From: Candolleomyces eurysporus | Taxonomy: Eukaryota; Basidiomycota; Agaricomycetes; Agaricales; Psathyrellaceae | Direction: 5' to 3' | Length of the DNA: 59,419 nt | Assembly: GCA_027579435.1 (NCBI GenBank) | Contig: JANBPK010001495.1 | Location: forward strand, 1 to 59,419 | Shown: piece after piece, positions 22,512 through 34,572 of the stretch | Layout of the letters: each line of letters begins with the position of its first letter | How positions within the stretch are numbered: position 1 is the stretch's first letter | The notes under the pieces: model-generated | The model's input: only the letters and a program-made list of their open reading frames with translations | Databases searched by the model: none | What the model was told of the DNA's origin: nothing | Program-made: the position numbers and the translations under genes

Positions 22512-24352
22512 CGGAACCGTTGGGTTGGTGGGGCTGAAGAAGCCGGATGGTTGAGCTGGTCTCGGACTCTCGGTCGAAGGGGGGTCGTTTGCTTGTATCT
22601 CTTGTTTCTTTTCTCGTTCTCAATGGACCTTGACGGACCTATCTCCCCTGTTGTATTTCTTACTTCGTGTTGATTCGCGTCGATTCTCTTTGTTGGATTC
22701 ACAGAATGAATGCTTCCCTTCAAACACTCTTCCCTCTTCGGCTCTCGAACGTTTCTTAGAAATCAGCGAGAGAAGAAACGAAGTTGACTGACTGTCCCTC
22801 CTTTCCCGTCGGGGAGAGTCGGAGTGGCTCGATAGATAGACGCATGGCGGTCAGGATCGAGTAGTAGCTGGTGAGTCGACGGGCTTCCCCTCGCGGTGAG
22901 TGAAGGAAGGGTTGTGCGCAGTCACAAAGAAACTCCTCGGATTGAGGTCTCGAACGTACTACAAGTTAATATCAAGTAGTTGACCGGTTTAATTTTACCA
23001 GTGCTTCAGACCTCAGGGTCCTTGGGGAATTAATAAGATGAACTTCCTGAGCCTAGGCCGATAAGGGGAGGTGCATATCGAACAGTCGTAGTGCTACTTT
23101 GCTAAAATTAATACTAATGCTTACGCACGCGTACGGAGGAGATGATCCGGGGCAGCATCTCCTCGAAATCTTGAGCAGGATTGAATGCAATTACGCATTC
23201 TTTGAAATGAATGACGAAGAATTTCGACTTCATTACACAGGTAACCCTGGCGTTTGAGTAAGCTGAACCAGACTAGTGACCGGCGAAGGCTGCCGCGATT
23301 CGATTCGACGAGAGCTACTAGGGAGGTCTGCCATATTATGAACGATTGATCATCTGCAGGCCTACAAGCTTCTAATTATGGAACGCAGTGCTTGTCAGCC
23401 GACTTTGACGACAGGGCAGTATACCTGGGTCCCCTATTAATGGCTCTCAGCACGTTTTGCTCAGTGGATCGCATCTGATCCCAATGAGAACATTGGCGAC
23501 TTGAAAATTGAATTTTGTAGTACCCTAAAGCCGCACTATCTCAAAGATGTGGGGAAGGGTCGGGGTAAACCTAACGCTAATTGGATATCGCACCAGGCAC
23601 CCCTTTACGTGAAATGAAACGCGAAGTCGAGGCATGTGCATACTCAACCAGAGGAAGGAACCCTTGGCTAACGCGCTAACTCCTTCACTTTGATGCACGC
23701 ATCGATAGAACCATTGGAGTATTAAGCCATCATATTAGACAATTGTAGCTAACATGTAAGAAACCCCATCCATCTACCTCTCAAAATGCAGCAAGTACTA
23801 GGTGCGTGATCGCACAGAGAGAGCGCCCTCAGCCCAACAGTCAAGGTCTATCGACCGCTACGGAATTAGAAATGATTGACCGCCGAACAGAAGCACCAGC
23901 TCAGCGGAGACAGAACGGGGAGAAATGATCGACAGGGTTGTGGGTCGCAGAGAGCCACTTTGTCCGCTAGGTATTGTACCCCCCGACGGCCGCAAAGGAT
24001 GGAAAAAATGGCCCACCAAACCGAACACATGAGCAAGCCCCACAGTGAGCGTCGACCGCAACGTCCTTCTGCATCTTGCTTCCCTCCGATCTAGATGCAC
24101 CTGCAATTGTGGTACCGTAAATGGTGGCGAGTTTGTCTTGCCGTTCATTCCCCCTCCAGATCCCATCGGCCATGCCTGCCCCCACTTGTGGTACCCATCT
24201 TCTGGCAATGGCGCATGAAACGTGCTTGTCAAACATCCTTCGTCACCAGAGGCGAAATTTCGCCAGTGGCTTGCGAAAGGGGAGAAAGAAAGTGAAGTTG
24301 AAAGAAGAATCAAGGGGTTTTGAGAGCACCGGAAAGAGTGCGCCGATCGAAT
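22512..24352. other. 1.8 kb intergenic stretch without a recognised gene
   Basis: No homology to other parts of the window was noticed. Open frames (for example 23858-24313 on the minus strand) have no recognisable domain and no plausible exon partners. It could hold a decayed element or a non-coding transcript; nothing specific is visible. Confidence 0.4.
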
Positions 24353-25685
24353 TTAGCTAAAGATTCTGTCTTTCCAGAGGTAGATGAGTGCGCTCGATAA
24401 CACCGCGGTGACTGCGAGGTCGAAGAGAGGGAGTTCGGAATGCCTTGGGATGGACCGAGCTGCCCAGTGGTTGTACCAGTGTTCGCAGAGTGATGCGAAC
24501 TAGAAGATAGATCATGGATAACTTTGGTCAGCAACTGGGAACTTCTAGATGGAGAGGCGAATACACAATGCGTAGAGCAAACTGACCTTGATCCTGCTGA
24601 TTTGACTGGCTTTCTTTGACTTCACCCACGCGTCGACGCCTTCTGAGCCTTGGGAAGCCACGACGTCCTTTAATTCAGCTAGATACTTCGCAGCTGTTGG
24701 GAGGTAATACAAAGCCTTGGTAGGCTGTTTGGGTTGATATTCTATGATTTCATTTCAGTTTTCAGCGGCCTTGCGAAGCAGAAAAATCGGGAAACGTACG
24801 GTTGACCACAATGTATGGGAAGACAGAGGCGCATTTGTCGACGTGCACCTCCTCGGGAATCTGAGAGTCAAGTTCTTCTTCAGAGACAAACCTACGAGCG
24901 AGTGAGAGATGAGTTTTGAATGGATCACAAGGAGGGAAAAGACGTACTGTTGCTTAATGCATTTGGAGCAGCAGCGAACATGACAGGTCCAGAAAACATC
25001 TTTGACCCCTTCTCCGCCGCAAAACTGAAACGAATTAGAGTTAGCACGCTTGGATCGTCGATGGAGAGAGAAGGCAGAGGCTGATGATCATGGCTGGAAT
25101 TGATAGTGCGTTATCCAGGAACACATCGAACGGAAACGCACGATGAGATCATCCCATTCAAATAGCGTAATAGGTGCGTGGATATGATTGGCCGACCAAG
25201 ACCATTCATCGGATCCAAAGGGTGCAGATACGATTCCGAAAGACGGGAGAGCAGGATACTCACGTGGCAAGACTCGTCAAATACGAGATTGGAGAACTGT
25301 GGCTCCGTCATGTAAGGTGGGCATCGAGGCAGGCCTCGGACGCTTGCCAGACATTCCTTCCATATGAATCGGGAACTCTTATTTAGCAGGATTTCGCGCA
25401 ACCGACGATTCGACCGGGAGAGAGTGAGCAGGTCCGATGGGTTGAGGTGGATGAGGATCTGTCAATGATAGATAAAAGTGAGAGGTGTGCAAGAGACGGT
25501 TTGCTCAACTGGCGTACCTCGTATAGAATCTCCAAAGGGACGTCCTTGATTTGAGACAAGGCGTCCTCGCGATCGCTTGCTGAAGTCGATGCCTTGAGGC
25601 TTTGTTCATGGCGTGGGGCTCCAAAGTTGTCAAATCTCTCCGCTAGTTCCACCTGCATGTCGTCGTGGTAAGGGATTCCGTGCAT
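24353..25685 (-). CDS. F-box protein with Cys-rich patch
   Basis: Exons 25518-25685, 25264-25458, 24948-25024, 24800-24891, 24587-24741 and 24353-24499 join in frame to 277 aa. An F-box starts at residue about 50, split by intron 1: VPLEILYE then ILIHLNPSDLLTLSRSNR. The following region has closely spaced cysteines, SCHFCGGEG and TCHVRCCSKC, suggesting a zinc-binding patch. The C-terminus LFDLAVTAVLSSALIYLW is hydrophobic. F-box proteins recruit substrates to SCF ubiquitin ligases; here the target is unknown. An upstream start is possible because the frame stays open 5' of 25685. Confidence 0.8.
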
Positions 25686-26690
25686 GGTGAATTCTTCACC
25701 CCAGACGCGCGATAGCAGGGACTTGGGCAGCGAATCTTGGCTACCGATAGCAGGGCAGGTATAAGCGATGGCAAGGTGAGCAGCCATTTGGGACAGCAGC
25801 TGGTACGTCGCGATGCTGGCGGTGGGGTACATGCAAAATGACAGCAGGATTGGATAAGGCAGGTTATATAGGGCTGCCAGAGATGATATCGGACGTTGGC
25901 GTGAGATTGCCGTCAGTTCGTTTAGCAGGAGCGTAAAGGAAGCACAACAAGACACAGCAGAGCTTGCTTAGGATTCCAATCATGACGGGCGCAATTTTTG
26001 AGTTCATGAAACGCTCACCGGAACGGAGATTGGGGCGTCTGACCAANGTAGTAATCAACTAGAGCCTCCGAAGTGCAGCCATCTCGCAATGATCTGTCGA
26101 TTGAGATGACCCACTCTACAGGAGGTTTAGCGCGTGGCTTACCCATTTCTGGTCTATCTTCGCCTTCTCGTGGCTCTAGTATAAGCGATCTGTTCGCTCC
26201 GCCGTCAATGATTGACTGATTCTGGGCCCCTTGAGCAGGAATGGAAAAGCCGGAGGGGCCTCAACGCCCCATACGGGAGTACGGTGGGTTACTTGTTGGG
26301 TTTTCCCGACGGTTGTTCTGCAGTTGAGGTGGGTCGCGAAGAGTCATGACGTGCTGGATACTAGATAGATCTGGTGCCGAAAGTNGGGGGCGTCTGTTCG
26401 GCCTTTCTAGAGCCAGTGTCATGTTCAAAACATGGTGGTTGAAGGAGAAGAAAAGACGAGCGGAGAACGGAGATGTCGTGGAATTGTCTGCGGCAATCAC
26501 CTTTAAATTGGTCGCCGACCTACACATTGTCGAGCTGAAATTCGAACGGCGAGCAGCTTCTACACTTCAATTTCAATTCAATTGAACTTGAGAATCAAGC
26601 ACAGAAGGAACGATAATTTCATTTCAATGCTGCTCGGCTTAACGACGACTGGCTTATCGTGTTGGAGGCAGAGATCTGACCATGATCATC
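25686..26690. other. Intergenic, no gene recognised
   Basis: It is upstream of the F-box gene and ends at the tRNA-Gly. Ns at 26047 and 26385. No domain-bearing frame seen. Confidence 0.4.
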
Positions 26691-26761
26691 GCATTGATGG
26701 TGTAGCGGTAACATTGGGTCTTCCCATGGCCTAGCTCCGGGTTCGACTCCCGGTCAATGCA
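26691..26761 (+). tRNA. tRNA-Gly (CCC anticodon)
   Basis: This 71-nt sequence folds as a cloverleaf. The acceptor stem GCATTGA pairs with TCAATGC, followed by discriminator A. The D stem is GTG/CAT. The anticodon stem GGGTC/GGCCT (two wobble pairs) encloses the loop TTCCCAT with anticodon CCC. The T arm is CCGGG-TTCGACT-CCCGG. There is no intron. Internal A and B box promoters are present (TGGTGTAGCGG and GGTTCGACTCC). Confidence 0.9.
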
Positions 26762-26917
26762 TACCTTTTTGTAGCTTGGAGGACACCATTTGATAGCTTT
26801 AGTCGTCCCGTGAATCTCAAGGAAAGAACGTTGCGATCTTTTTGAGGGAAAGAAGGGAAGTCGGCATAAATTAGGAGTCCATGCTGATAAAGTATACTAG
26901 GTATATGACTCTTCATG

Positions 26918-28660
26918 CTAAAGACTGGAGTACGCGATCTGTCATTTGAATAAGCTTATGATCGAGTGGTTAGTAGACGATTGTGATAGAAATATCAAGA
27001 AACGCACCTGGTTGATATCCGGTCGCTCCTTGGGATTGATCTTCAACATGCTGTCGATGAGCTCGCGAAGTCCTTGGGAGTAAGCCGATTGCGGATGCTT
27101 ATATTGTGCACTCAGGACAGCCATCGCGATCGAGCCTCCTTGTTCCGTGGTTTGGGTGTTCTCAAAGGGTGAGTGCGAGTATGCCAGAGCATATAGGGTG
27201 CAGCCCAACGACTGGATAACGGGTAGAACATTGAATCAACTAGCCAACTAGGGAAAATGACGAGTGCGTACCCAAATGTCGACCTTTTCATCCAAAGGGA
27301 CACCCGTCTTCACGTCGAAAAGCTCAGGTGCGCGGTAAGCCATGGTGCTTTGTTCAGCAGCAATGTCCTAGCAGGGATAGCGTGAGTGGAGAACTAGATG
27401 CGCTTCTCGACCGGGGACTAACCTGCTGTAACAGTGCCTGCTGCCTGTTTTCGACGGCAATGCGAGCTTTCATGGTGCTTCCGAAGTCCATAAGAATCGG
27501 GGTCGCTCCATCGTCAGCTATCATGACGTTCCTGCATCACAGTCAACCCAGTCAGCCAACGGATACTGAGGCGAGGAAGGGCTGATAAATGCAATTTACC
27601 CAGGCTTGAGATCACGATGAGCGTAGGGGATAATCTCGAGGGGAGGCCCATCGTTCCGCTGCTGCTGTTCGAGCTCCTCATCTCCGTCGAAGACAACATC
27701 GTGTTCTTCTACACGGTGTTTAGTGACGAGGGGAACGGAGGCCCCGTCATACGAGTAGCCCCCATCGCCATCGCCCTCCGGCTGAGGGAAGCGCTCATCG
27801 TTGTCGTCATCCGCATGAGCAGCCGCGTTCCGCCTAGATTGTTGGTGAGCTTCTGCGCGAACGGCAGATCGGGCAGAGGTCGGNCGGTATTCGTGCATGG
27901 CTCGAACGGCGAGGCAAGTGCCACGGAACAGGCGGAGCATATCTTTTTCGGAGAAGTGTCGATTGTTGACGAGGTTCGCGTTAATGGCATCTTGAAGGTT
28001 TCCCCTCTATTACCCTGACTGAGTGCAAACGTTCGCAACACCACGATATGATGCCCACAGACCTTGTACAATGGTAGGAACAGATACACAATTTGGCCTT
28101 CGCCTTCTGGGTCCTGGACTACTGCGGAATCCTATGAACCGTAAACGGAGTGACGAGGTGTGTGATGTGAACTCGGAGACGCACCAAAATCCGGATAATA
28201 TTAGGATGCCTTTGAAATTGGTTAGGCCAAACCAAGTTGCAGTAAGCATTCGACATACTTGAATCGTCGATAAGCTTCCACTTCTCTCATCGCCTCCTTC
28301 ACACCCTCCGAGCCGGTAGGACATCGAATCTTCTTCAGCGCGAATTGTCTCTGCACCGTAGCCATTAATGACGCGACCGCAGTTCAGTGCGAATGTACAC
28401 ACTCCGCTATGCTCATCTTGAGCGAGATAGACGAATGAGAAGCCTCCTTCTCCAAGAACTTTGACAATTTGGACTGCGGTTCAGAGAAAGGGTTGAATTT
28501 CGATGAAACGAGAGCGCGGAAGTAGGACTGACACGTTCGCCCATTAATCTTGAGTTTTGGTTGCTGTTGACATAGGCACGACGACACTGCTAGGATTGCA
28601 TCCTTGGCTTGATCTCTGAACGTTTCAAGAGCACGGAAGAGCTGANGGGGGCAGCGCCAT
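26918..28660 (-). CDS. ENV7: ENV7/STK16-type serine/threonine kinase
   Basis: It starts MALPPQLFRALETFRDQAKD at 28660 when the N at 28646 is dropped. The kinase domain follows: VLGEGGFSFVYLAQDE (Gly-rich loop), FALKKIRCP (catalytic Lys), AHRDLKPGNVM (catalytic loop), LMDFGSTMKARI and TMAYRAPELFDV (activation segment), then VDIWSLGCTLYALAY. Between the N-lobe helix and HRD is an insert of about 65 acidic/Gln-rich residues. At least seven exons; the last (ending IAYSSL) is the least certain. Family members act at vacuole or Golgi membranes; a Cys-rich CLCQQQ near the start could be palmitoylated, as in STK16. Function inferred from family. Confidence 0.85.
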
Positions 28661-28794
28661 GATGGTTCNAAAAAGCGACGGTGAGCAAGCGGTGAGATTC
28701 AGATTCAAGGAGTCGTCACCGTGGAACTCGTTGACCGGCTGATGGAATTAGAATCACAGCCACATTCGTTGACAAGAAACGCAAAAAAAAGACA

Positions 28795-28897
28795 GGGCCC
28801 AACCGGGAATTGAACCCGGGACCACACACATCTAAGCTTCCCATTGGAAGCGGGCGATTAACCCGAAGCGTGTATCATACTACTAGACCATTGGGCC
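28795..28897 (-). tRNA. tRNA-Pro (CGG anticodon) with 31-nt intron
   Basis: Read on the minus strand, GGCCCAA pairs with TTGGGCC, with discriminator C. The anticodon stem CACGC/GTGTG encloses TTCGGG and T, giving anticodon CGG. A 31-nt intron (starting TTAATCGCCC, ending GCTTAGA) sits after position 37, the canonical place. The T arm is CCGGG-TTCAATT-CCCGG. Mature length is 72 nt. It lies 108 bp upstream of the SGD1 start codon, divergently oriented. Confidence 0.92.
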
Positions 28898-29005
28898 GTT
28901 GCGAAAACGTCCCTCGATAGACTCCAAGCCAGGCTCAACCTCAACGGAGATAAACTGAAATTCTTGAAGGCCTGCTTCACTCGCTCTGCTCTCTCCTCCT
29001 CCACG

Positions 29006-32000
29006 ATGAGGGTGAAAACCTCAACCACAAGACTACCAGAGACGCTCAGGGAAGAGATAAAAGCTGGGACTTCCAATGGTCTGTCCGTATGTATCATGGA
29101 TTGGGATTATATTCTTCTCACCAAAATGCATCTTTTCCTAGAAAATAACGATCCTAACCACTACCGTATTGCTCGTCACAATACACGGGTGAATAGGAAG
29201 GAAGCCCGAAAGCAAGAACGCTCTGCTCGTAAACAGAAAAAATCAGATTTCTTCTCGCACTCGAAGAAACGTCCTGCAGAGGACGAACTAGAGTCCCCGC
29301 AGCGGAAGAAAACCAGGCACCATACCCAAAATATCTCGGAGCCCCGTTCCTCCACAAGGAAGGCTGCAGCTTCTTCGTCTGATAAACAGACCAACGCTGC
29401 TTCTAAGGCATTGGCACCCACGAAGATTCATGAACCACCATCATCCTCTTCCAAACCCGAAACGCACTCGAAGACCAAAAAGCCAGAGAAATCGACCACC
29501 AACAAGAAGAGTTCTGCTAGTGCTACCTCCGTTTCCAAACTTCCTCGAAGCCGTGTGGAAGAGGAGGAAGATCGCTATATCCGTCTTCTGGAGCAGAAAT
29601 TAGGACACGGCAAGAACTCACGTAAAAAGACCCACTCGGCGGAAGCGGAGGATGGACTTGAGGGTGTGTTCCTTTCCTTTTGGCCTTGTTTTTCTTCGAT
29701 GGCGGACTTACACATTCCACCTAGATCTGTTTAGCTGGGCGGATAGCTTTAGCATAGTCAAGCCTCAGGTGATTTGCTTCGCCTCGTGGAGTGTAATGTA
29801 CCTGACGAATTTTCTAGATGGACGTTTCCGGTACCGGTGAAAACGAATATAGTGAGGATGAAGATCTGGAGGATTCATCGAGCGACGAAGATGGAACCGA
29901 GGAGGGTGACGATGAAAATTGGGACGAAGAGTGGGGAGGTGTCGACTCTGAAGCTGAGGAGGACGGCGAATCATCACCTGCAAATGCTGATCCACCCAAA
30001 GGTACGCTACCCTTTTTTTAGCATCTCTCGTTGCTCACCCATGATCAGCTTCTGGCGCCTACGTTCCCCCTCATCTACGGAAGGCTAAACTCGATGTTGC
30101 TCAGCCCTCGGAGGAGATAGTCAAGTTGACACGGCAGTTGAAGGGCTTCCTCAACAGGTTTGATCTTTCTTCACTCCCATTTCCCAGATTCANCCAACGA
30201 TTTTTTCTAGGATGTCAGAACAGAACATTTCGTCCATTATTGACGGCGTTGAAGAGATTTATCGCAATAACCGTCGAAATGGTGTGTCTTTTCATCACCC
30301 CTCATTCCTGCTTCCTTAGTTAACCAACGATTAATATTCCATAGATGTTACATCAACTTTGACGAGGTTGATAATCGACGGAATTTCTTCCCATTCAACT
30401 TTGCTGGATTCTTATGTCGTCCTTCATGGTGCTTTCGTCTCAAGTCTTCATAAACTGGTTGGCGTTGAGTTTGGTACATTAATTTACACTATCCTCTGTT
30501 TGTGCTCGTCTTCTCATATTTGGTTTCAGCGGCCCACTTCGTCCAAGAAACGATCGACTCATACGAGAAACACTACGCTGCGTTATCAAGGCCTACTTCT
30601 GAGGAACCCCACACGGAGAGCAGCGATCACGGGAAAGAATGCTCTAACCTTATCGTGCTGATATCCGAACTCTACAATTTCCAAGTGATCTCTTGTGTTC
30701 TTGTGTTCGATATCGTTCGGTCGCTCCTTGAGGGTACCGTTTCAGAGTTCGACGTCGAGTTGCTTTTGAAGATTCTGCGGAGTGAGTGCTTTCTTACATG
30801 ATAACACGTCAGGAGAACCCAGTTGTACTGATCGATATTCTCGTAGGCTCCGGTCAGCAGTTGCGACAGGATGACCCCCTCGCGTTGAAGGACATTGTTC
30901 AGATAGTTCAAGACAAGGTTTCTGGGAAGGAAGATACTAGGTCGGTCTCGCGTGCACTCTCTGTTCGAGCTTTGTAGACTAATCTCCCTGCGTATTAGCT
31001 CAAGAACACGTTTCATGGTGGAGACGCTCATGAACCTGAAAAACAACAAGGTCAAGAAGGTTGCAGCAGCTCAGAGCCAGGGAGGAGATGCTATGGAGCG
31101 AATGAAGAAGTTCTTGACTGGGCTCAGCAAGACGCGGACGAGTAAGGCTCCCTCTTATCCCCAACCCGCGTTACAACCGTTCTGAACAAACTTGGGTGTC
31201 CCAGTTCTTTCGCATGAACCATTACGGGTTTCGCTGGAGGACCTCCATTCAGCGGAGACCAAGGGCAAGTGGTGGCTCGTTGGCGCTGCATGGGGTGGCA
31301 ATCCGTTGGTGGATCGACGTGAAGAGTTTGAAAAACGTGCTGCCCATCAGCAGCAAGCTCAAAATGAGGAGAGTAACCTTCTCAAGCTTGCTCGGAAACA
31401 AGGCATGAACTCGGATATTCGACGAAGTATCTTCATTGTGCTTATGAGCAGCGAGGTAAGGAACTCCCTATCCCACCCCGCCTCGGTAAAGCGATGCTCA
31501 AGCTGGTTTGGTATAGGATTACGTCGATGCATGCGACCGATTATCCCAGCTGAAACTCACGGAAGTGCAGCAACGGGAAATTATCCGCGTGTTGCTACAC
31601 TGCTGCGGAAACGTAGGTTTGATCCAGTACACCCAAGCTAGCTCCGGACGGCTCATCTCTCTCTCTCATATAGGAAAAGACATACAACCCGTACTATGCC
31701 CTTATTTGCCAACATTTATGCAAGCAGTCGCATTCTTACAAGATCACTCTCCAATTCTGCTTGTGGGATTTCCTTAGGGACCTGGGTGAAACTAAGGTCG
31801 GAGGAGCGGAAATATTAAAGAACTCGANGGATGATGGAGATGGGTTCGATGTCAAGTCGATATCGAAGACGCGGATGAGGAACGTGGCGAAATGTTATGC
31901 TTGGTGGATTGCAAAGGACGCTGTCTCATTAATGATTCTGAAGGTTCGTTTCAAGCCTCCCCTCGATCAATGGAACGGAATTCTAATTTCATCTTGTGGT

Positions 32001-32335
32001 ATCAGCCTGTCGACTTCACGTTGCTCAAACCACAGACAACAGAGTTCCTCAGAGAGTTGGTCTCCTGGATACTCGTCAACAGCCAAGTTTCCAGTCCAGT
32101 TCTTACGGACGACTTGTCATCNCTTAATTTGACGAAGAACCGTGCACCCATCGAGGAGATATTTATCAAGGCGTCGAGGACGGACACCCTGGCTATGGGA
32201 CTCGTCTACTTCTTGACGGAGACGTTCAAANCTCTACGGAGCCAGACTGACCCGGCGTCAAAGTTCTTGACGTGGGGAGTTNCTTTGGCGTCGGACACGC
32301 TGAGGAGTGGNTTGGATTTTATTCCGGGACTCTAG
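29006..32335 (+). CDS. SGD1: SGD1/NOM1 nucleolar MIF4G-MA3 protein
   Basis: About ten exons. The N-terminus is basic (NRKEARKQERSARKQKK) and followed by an acidic block near 29820-30000. The MIF4G domain includes QLKGFLNR, GVEEIYRNNRRN, FVQETIDSYEKHYAAL, SNLIVLISELYNFQVIS and FDIVRSLLEG. The MA3 part includes MNSDIRRSIFIVLMSSEDY, EIIRVLLHCCGNEKTYNPYY and CLWDFLRDLGE. It ends LDFIPGL at 32335. The yeast homologue Sgd1 acts in 18S rRNA maturation in the nucleolus with the helicase Fal1. Several exons contain N (31828, 32122, 32231, 32282, 32311), here counted as real bases because the frame needs them. The first intron uses donor AATG|GTCTGT. Confidence 0.92.
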
Positions 32336-32375
32336 TCGAACAATGATGATTGTATTCGTGACATACTTCCGCAAT

Positions 32376-33338
32376 CTACGAGGAGGCTGCTGGTTTTTGG
32401 AATGCCACTGTTGTAACGACGGTACCGCTCTGACCCCCAAATGTAAACGACGGGCGCCGCACTTGTGAACTGGATGATAAAGGTGAGTGAACGCGATATG
32501 GCAGGTAAGTGAATAGCGGTGGCATTACTGGTAAATGAGGCCGATATCGGGAACGATGAAGCTCGATTTGAGCTCATCCGCTGTAAAATTACATGCTGCG
32601 GGCCGGGAACGGAGTGCGTGTCAGAGAATGCTTGCTNGAGGTGATGATTCAGTACGATAGTTCTTACAGGTGATCAAGAAGAAGCCTCCCGGCTTCAGNA
32701 TTNGAGCANCACGACTTGGATAGCCGGCTGTTCTAGGCCTCCCTTGTTCATCCTTTTCACCCAGAGCAATGGCGTCGTAGGTGCCCTTGTCAAGCAACAA
32801 ATCCCATGCCTCTACTTCCTGAGTTTCATCTTCAGGGGCAAGGCGAGCTGGAGTTTCATTGAGAAAGTCGCATTGAGTGAAGGTGATCTCCGNGCAGTTT
32901 CGTGTTTCCGCAATTCCTTGAGCCAGTTTGACGGCACCCGCGCTGTAGTCGATACCAGCCAGCTTTTTGGCATCATATCCCGCTTCTGCAAGNCCAAATA
33001 GGAGCGTTCCGTTTCCGCTTCCGATCTCGAGNACCGATGGAGAGGTTGAGGGCGGAACGTTGTCCAGACACCAGTCAACCATCTTCTCTACTGAGTCCTC
33101 TCCGAACCTGAATTACTTGANNTGAATGAACGGATGGATGAAGGGGTCTTCGACCCTTGCGCACCAAATTTCGCCTTCATCGCCGATCTCCTTGAAGTTT
33201 ACNAGTTCACGGTCATAGACTTCATCCCAGCTTTTGAGTTTCATTTGTCAATCATTGAAAGGGTCATGACGATGGAAGAAAGAGACCAAACTGTTCTNTA
33301 GTACCGAGTCTGGAGGGATCGAACTCTGCGGTGCTCAT
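32376..33338 (-). CDS. EFM4: EFM4-type eEF1A lysine methyltransferase
   Basis: It starts MSTAEFDPSRLGT at 33338; WDEVYDRELVNFKEIGDEG follows after an intron, then FGEDSVEKMVDW. Motif I of the SAM-binding fold is LEIGSGNGTLLF, with LAGIDYSAGAVKLA and WDLLLDKGTYDAI after it. KPGGFFLIT splices to SCNFTADELKSSF and then to a final exon ending FTFGGQSGTVVTTVAFQ. This is the full METTL10/Efm4 pattern. The enzyme methylates a lysine of translation elongation factor 1A in the cytosol. About 5-6 exons, with several Ns in the gene. It lies tail-to-tail with SGD1, 40 bp between stop codons. Confidence 0.88.
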
Positions 33339-33528
33339 GGTTCAGAAATGACATATTCAAAGGCGGATTGCTGAAAGATTTCGTTCGCTTAGTCAGCCGA
33401 CATCCAGCAGGAAGGTGACTTGTAAGGATTTCGGGTGGATAAAGAAACGGGAATAGATATTCGAGGCCTCGAGGAGTAGGGACTGGTTCGATTTCTTGGA
33501 AATTAAAGCACCAAGTTNAGCGGCGTAA

Positions 33529-34127
33529 CTATTGCAGGAGAACGAGGAAGAGGGCGTGCCACCAGTTCGGAGTTCGGTCAGGTTCGGAAATGAACNGAGG
33601 TGAGTGTATTAGGATGCTGGTTATTATGTACGTGTCGACAGCTGGTAATGTACAGATACAAGAATCCTAGGACAGGAGTCAGCGAAATGGAGGAAGCCGA
33701 GTGCTGGCTGGTGACATACGTGCATCGGCATGGCTTCACCGCCGTCTTCCCTCCGNCTTTTCGAGCAAGTCTTTTGCTTCGTTGATTTTGCTGGCNAGGT
33801 ATGGTGAACCGCCTCGATCTGGATGGTTGGCAAGCATAATACGTCGGTGGGCATCCTTGAGCTTGTTCCGAAGCAGAGGACCGTCTCTGAGTAGACATGA
33901 GGTAAATTGAGACGTATTTTAGTGCCAAATACCNGNAACAAGGACNGAAATGAGGCTTACTTCAAACCCAGGACTTCAATGGCTTCCTTCCGGTCCATTT
34001 TCGCTTTGAAGCCTCCCTTCACCCATTCTTCTGCTCCACGTCTCACGAACAGGCCTTGCCGAATGAAAGACCTGCCTAGCACTGCCGCTGCAACGGCACT
34101 GACGCCAAGAATAGTCGCTGTCGCCAT
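33529..34127 (-). CDS. PAM18: PAM18/TIM14 mitochondrial import motor J protein
   Basis: It starts at 34127 with a hydrophobic membrane segment ([13 protein letters not shown]), followed by [20 protein letters not shown] and EAIEVLGLK. The second exon has [20 protein letters not shown] with the HPD motif intact, then [10 protein letters not shown]. This is the small inner-membrane J protein that stimulates mitochondrial Hsp70 at the TIM23 channel. Dropping the N at 33756 keeps the frame into a short tail, [12 protein letters not shown]. The 3' end is uncertain: a further exon reading to 33529 is possible, or the protein ends sooner. It is the only protein in the window with a membrane J-domain architecture. 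Confidence 0.82.
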
Positions 34128-34572
34128 AGCTGTGGAGGGAGGATGTGGGCGGTCAGGAAGAGAATAAAATTCTGATTCAAGGNTATGACAGCGGCCTGAN
34201 NAANNNNNCNNNTCCCGGCACGTGGCNCTCTTCCACNCAACAAGCGCCCACTGCCGCNCTACGTGGCGCGGCTTCTNCGATGCAACCCTCCGCCATGCAA
34301 CCGGAGCACCTTCCAGCCTCGTTGGAGTGGCTCTCAGAGGTGCTCATTTTGAGAAACTCGGACGGCTAGTCTATCTTTGTTGGCAGCGCAGTGGCATCTT
34401 GCTAACTCCGAGTCACTGTTATTCACCANGGTCCTGTGCTGTGTCTTTGTGGGCATAAGCGCTCCCAGTTTGGGCAAAACTCATGGCAACATTGTTGTTG
34501 CCGCTATATAAGCATCATTGGGGATGCCTCACCTTTCCCCCCATCTCTCCTCCCTCGACGAGAATTCNGNCC

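Noticed and set aside
23858..24313. 151-codon minus-strand open frame in the 1.8 kb gap
   Set aside because: No domain or homology; competing frames overlap on the other strand and no supporting signals are present.
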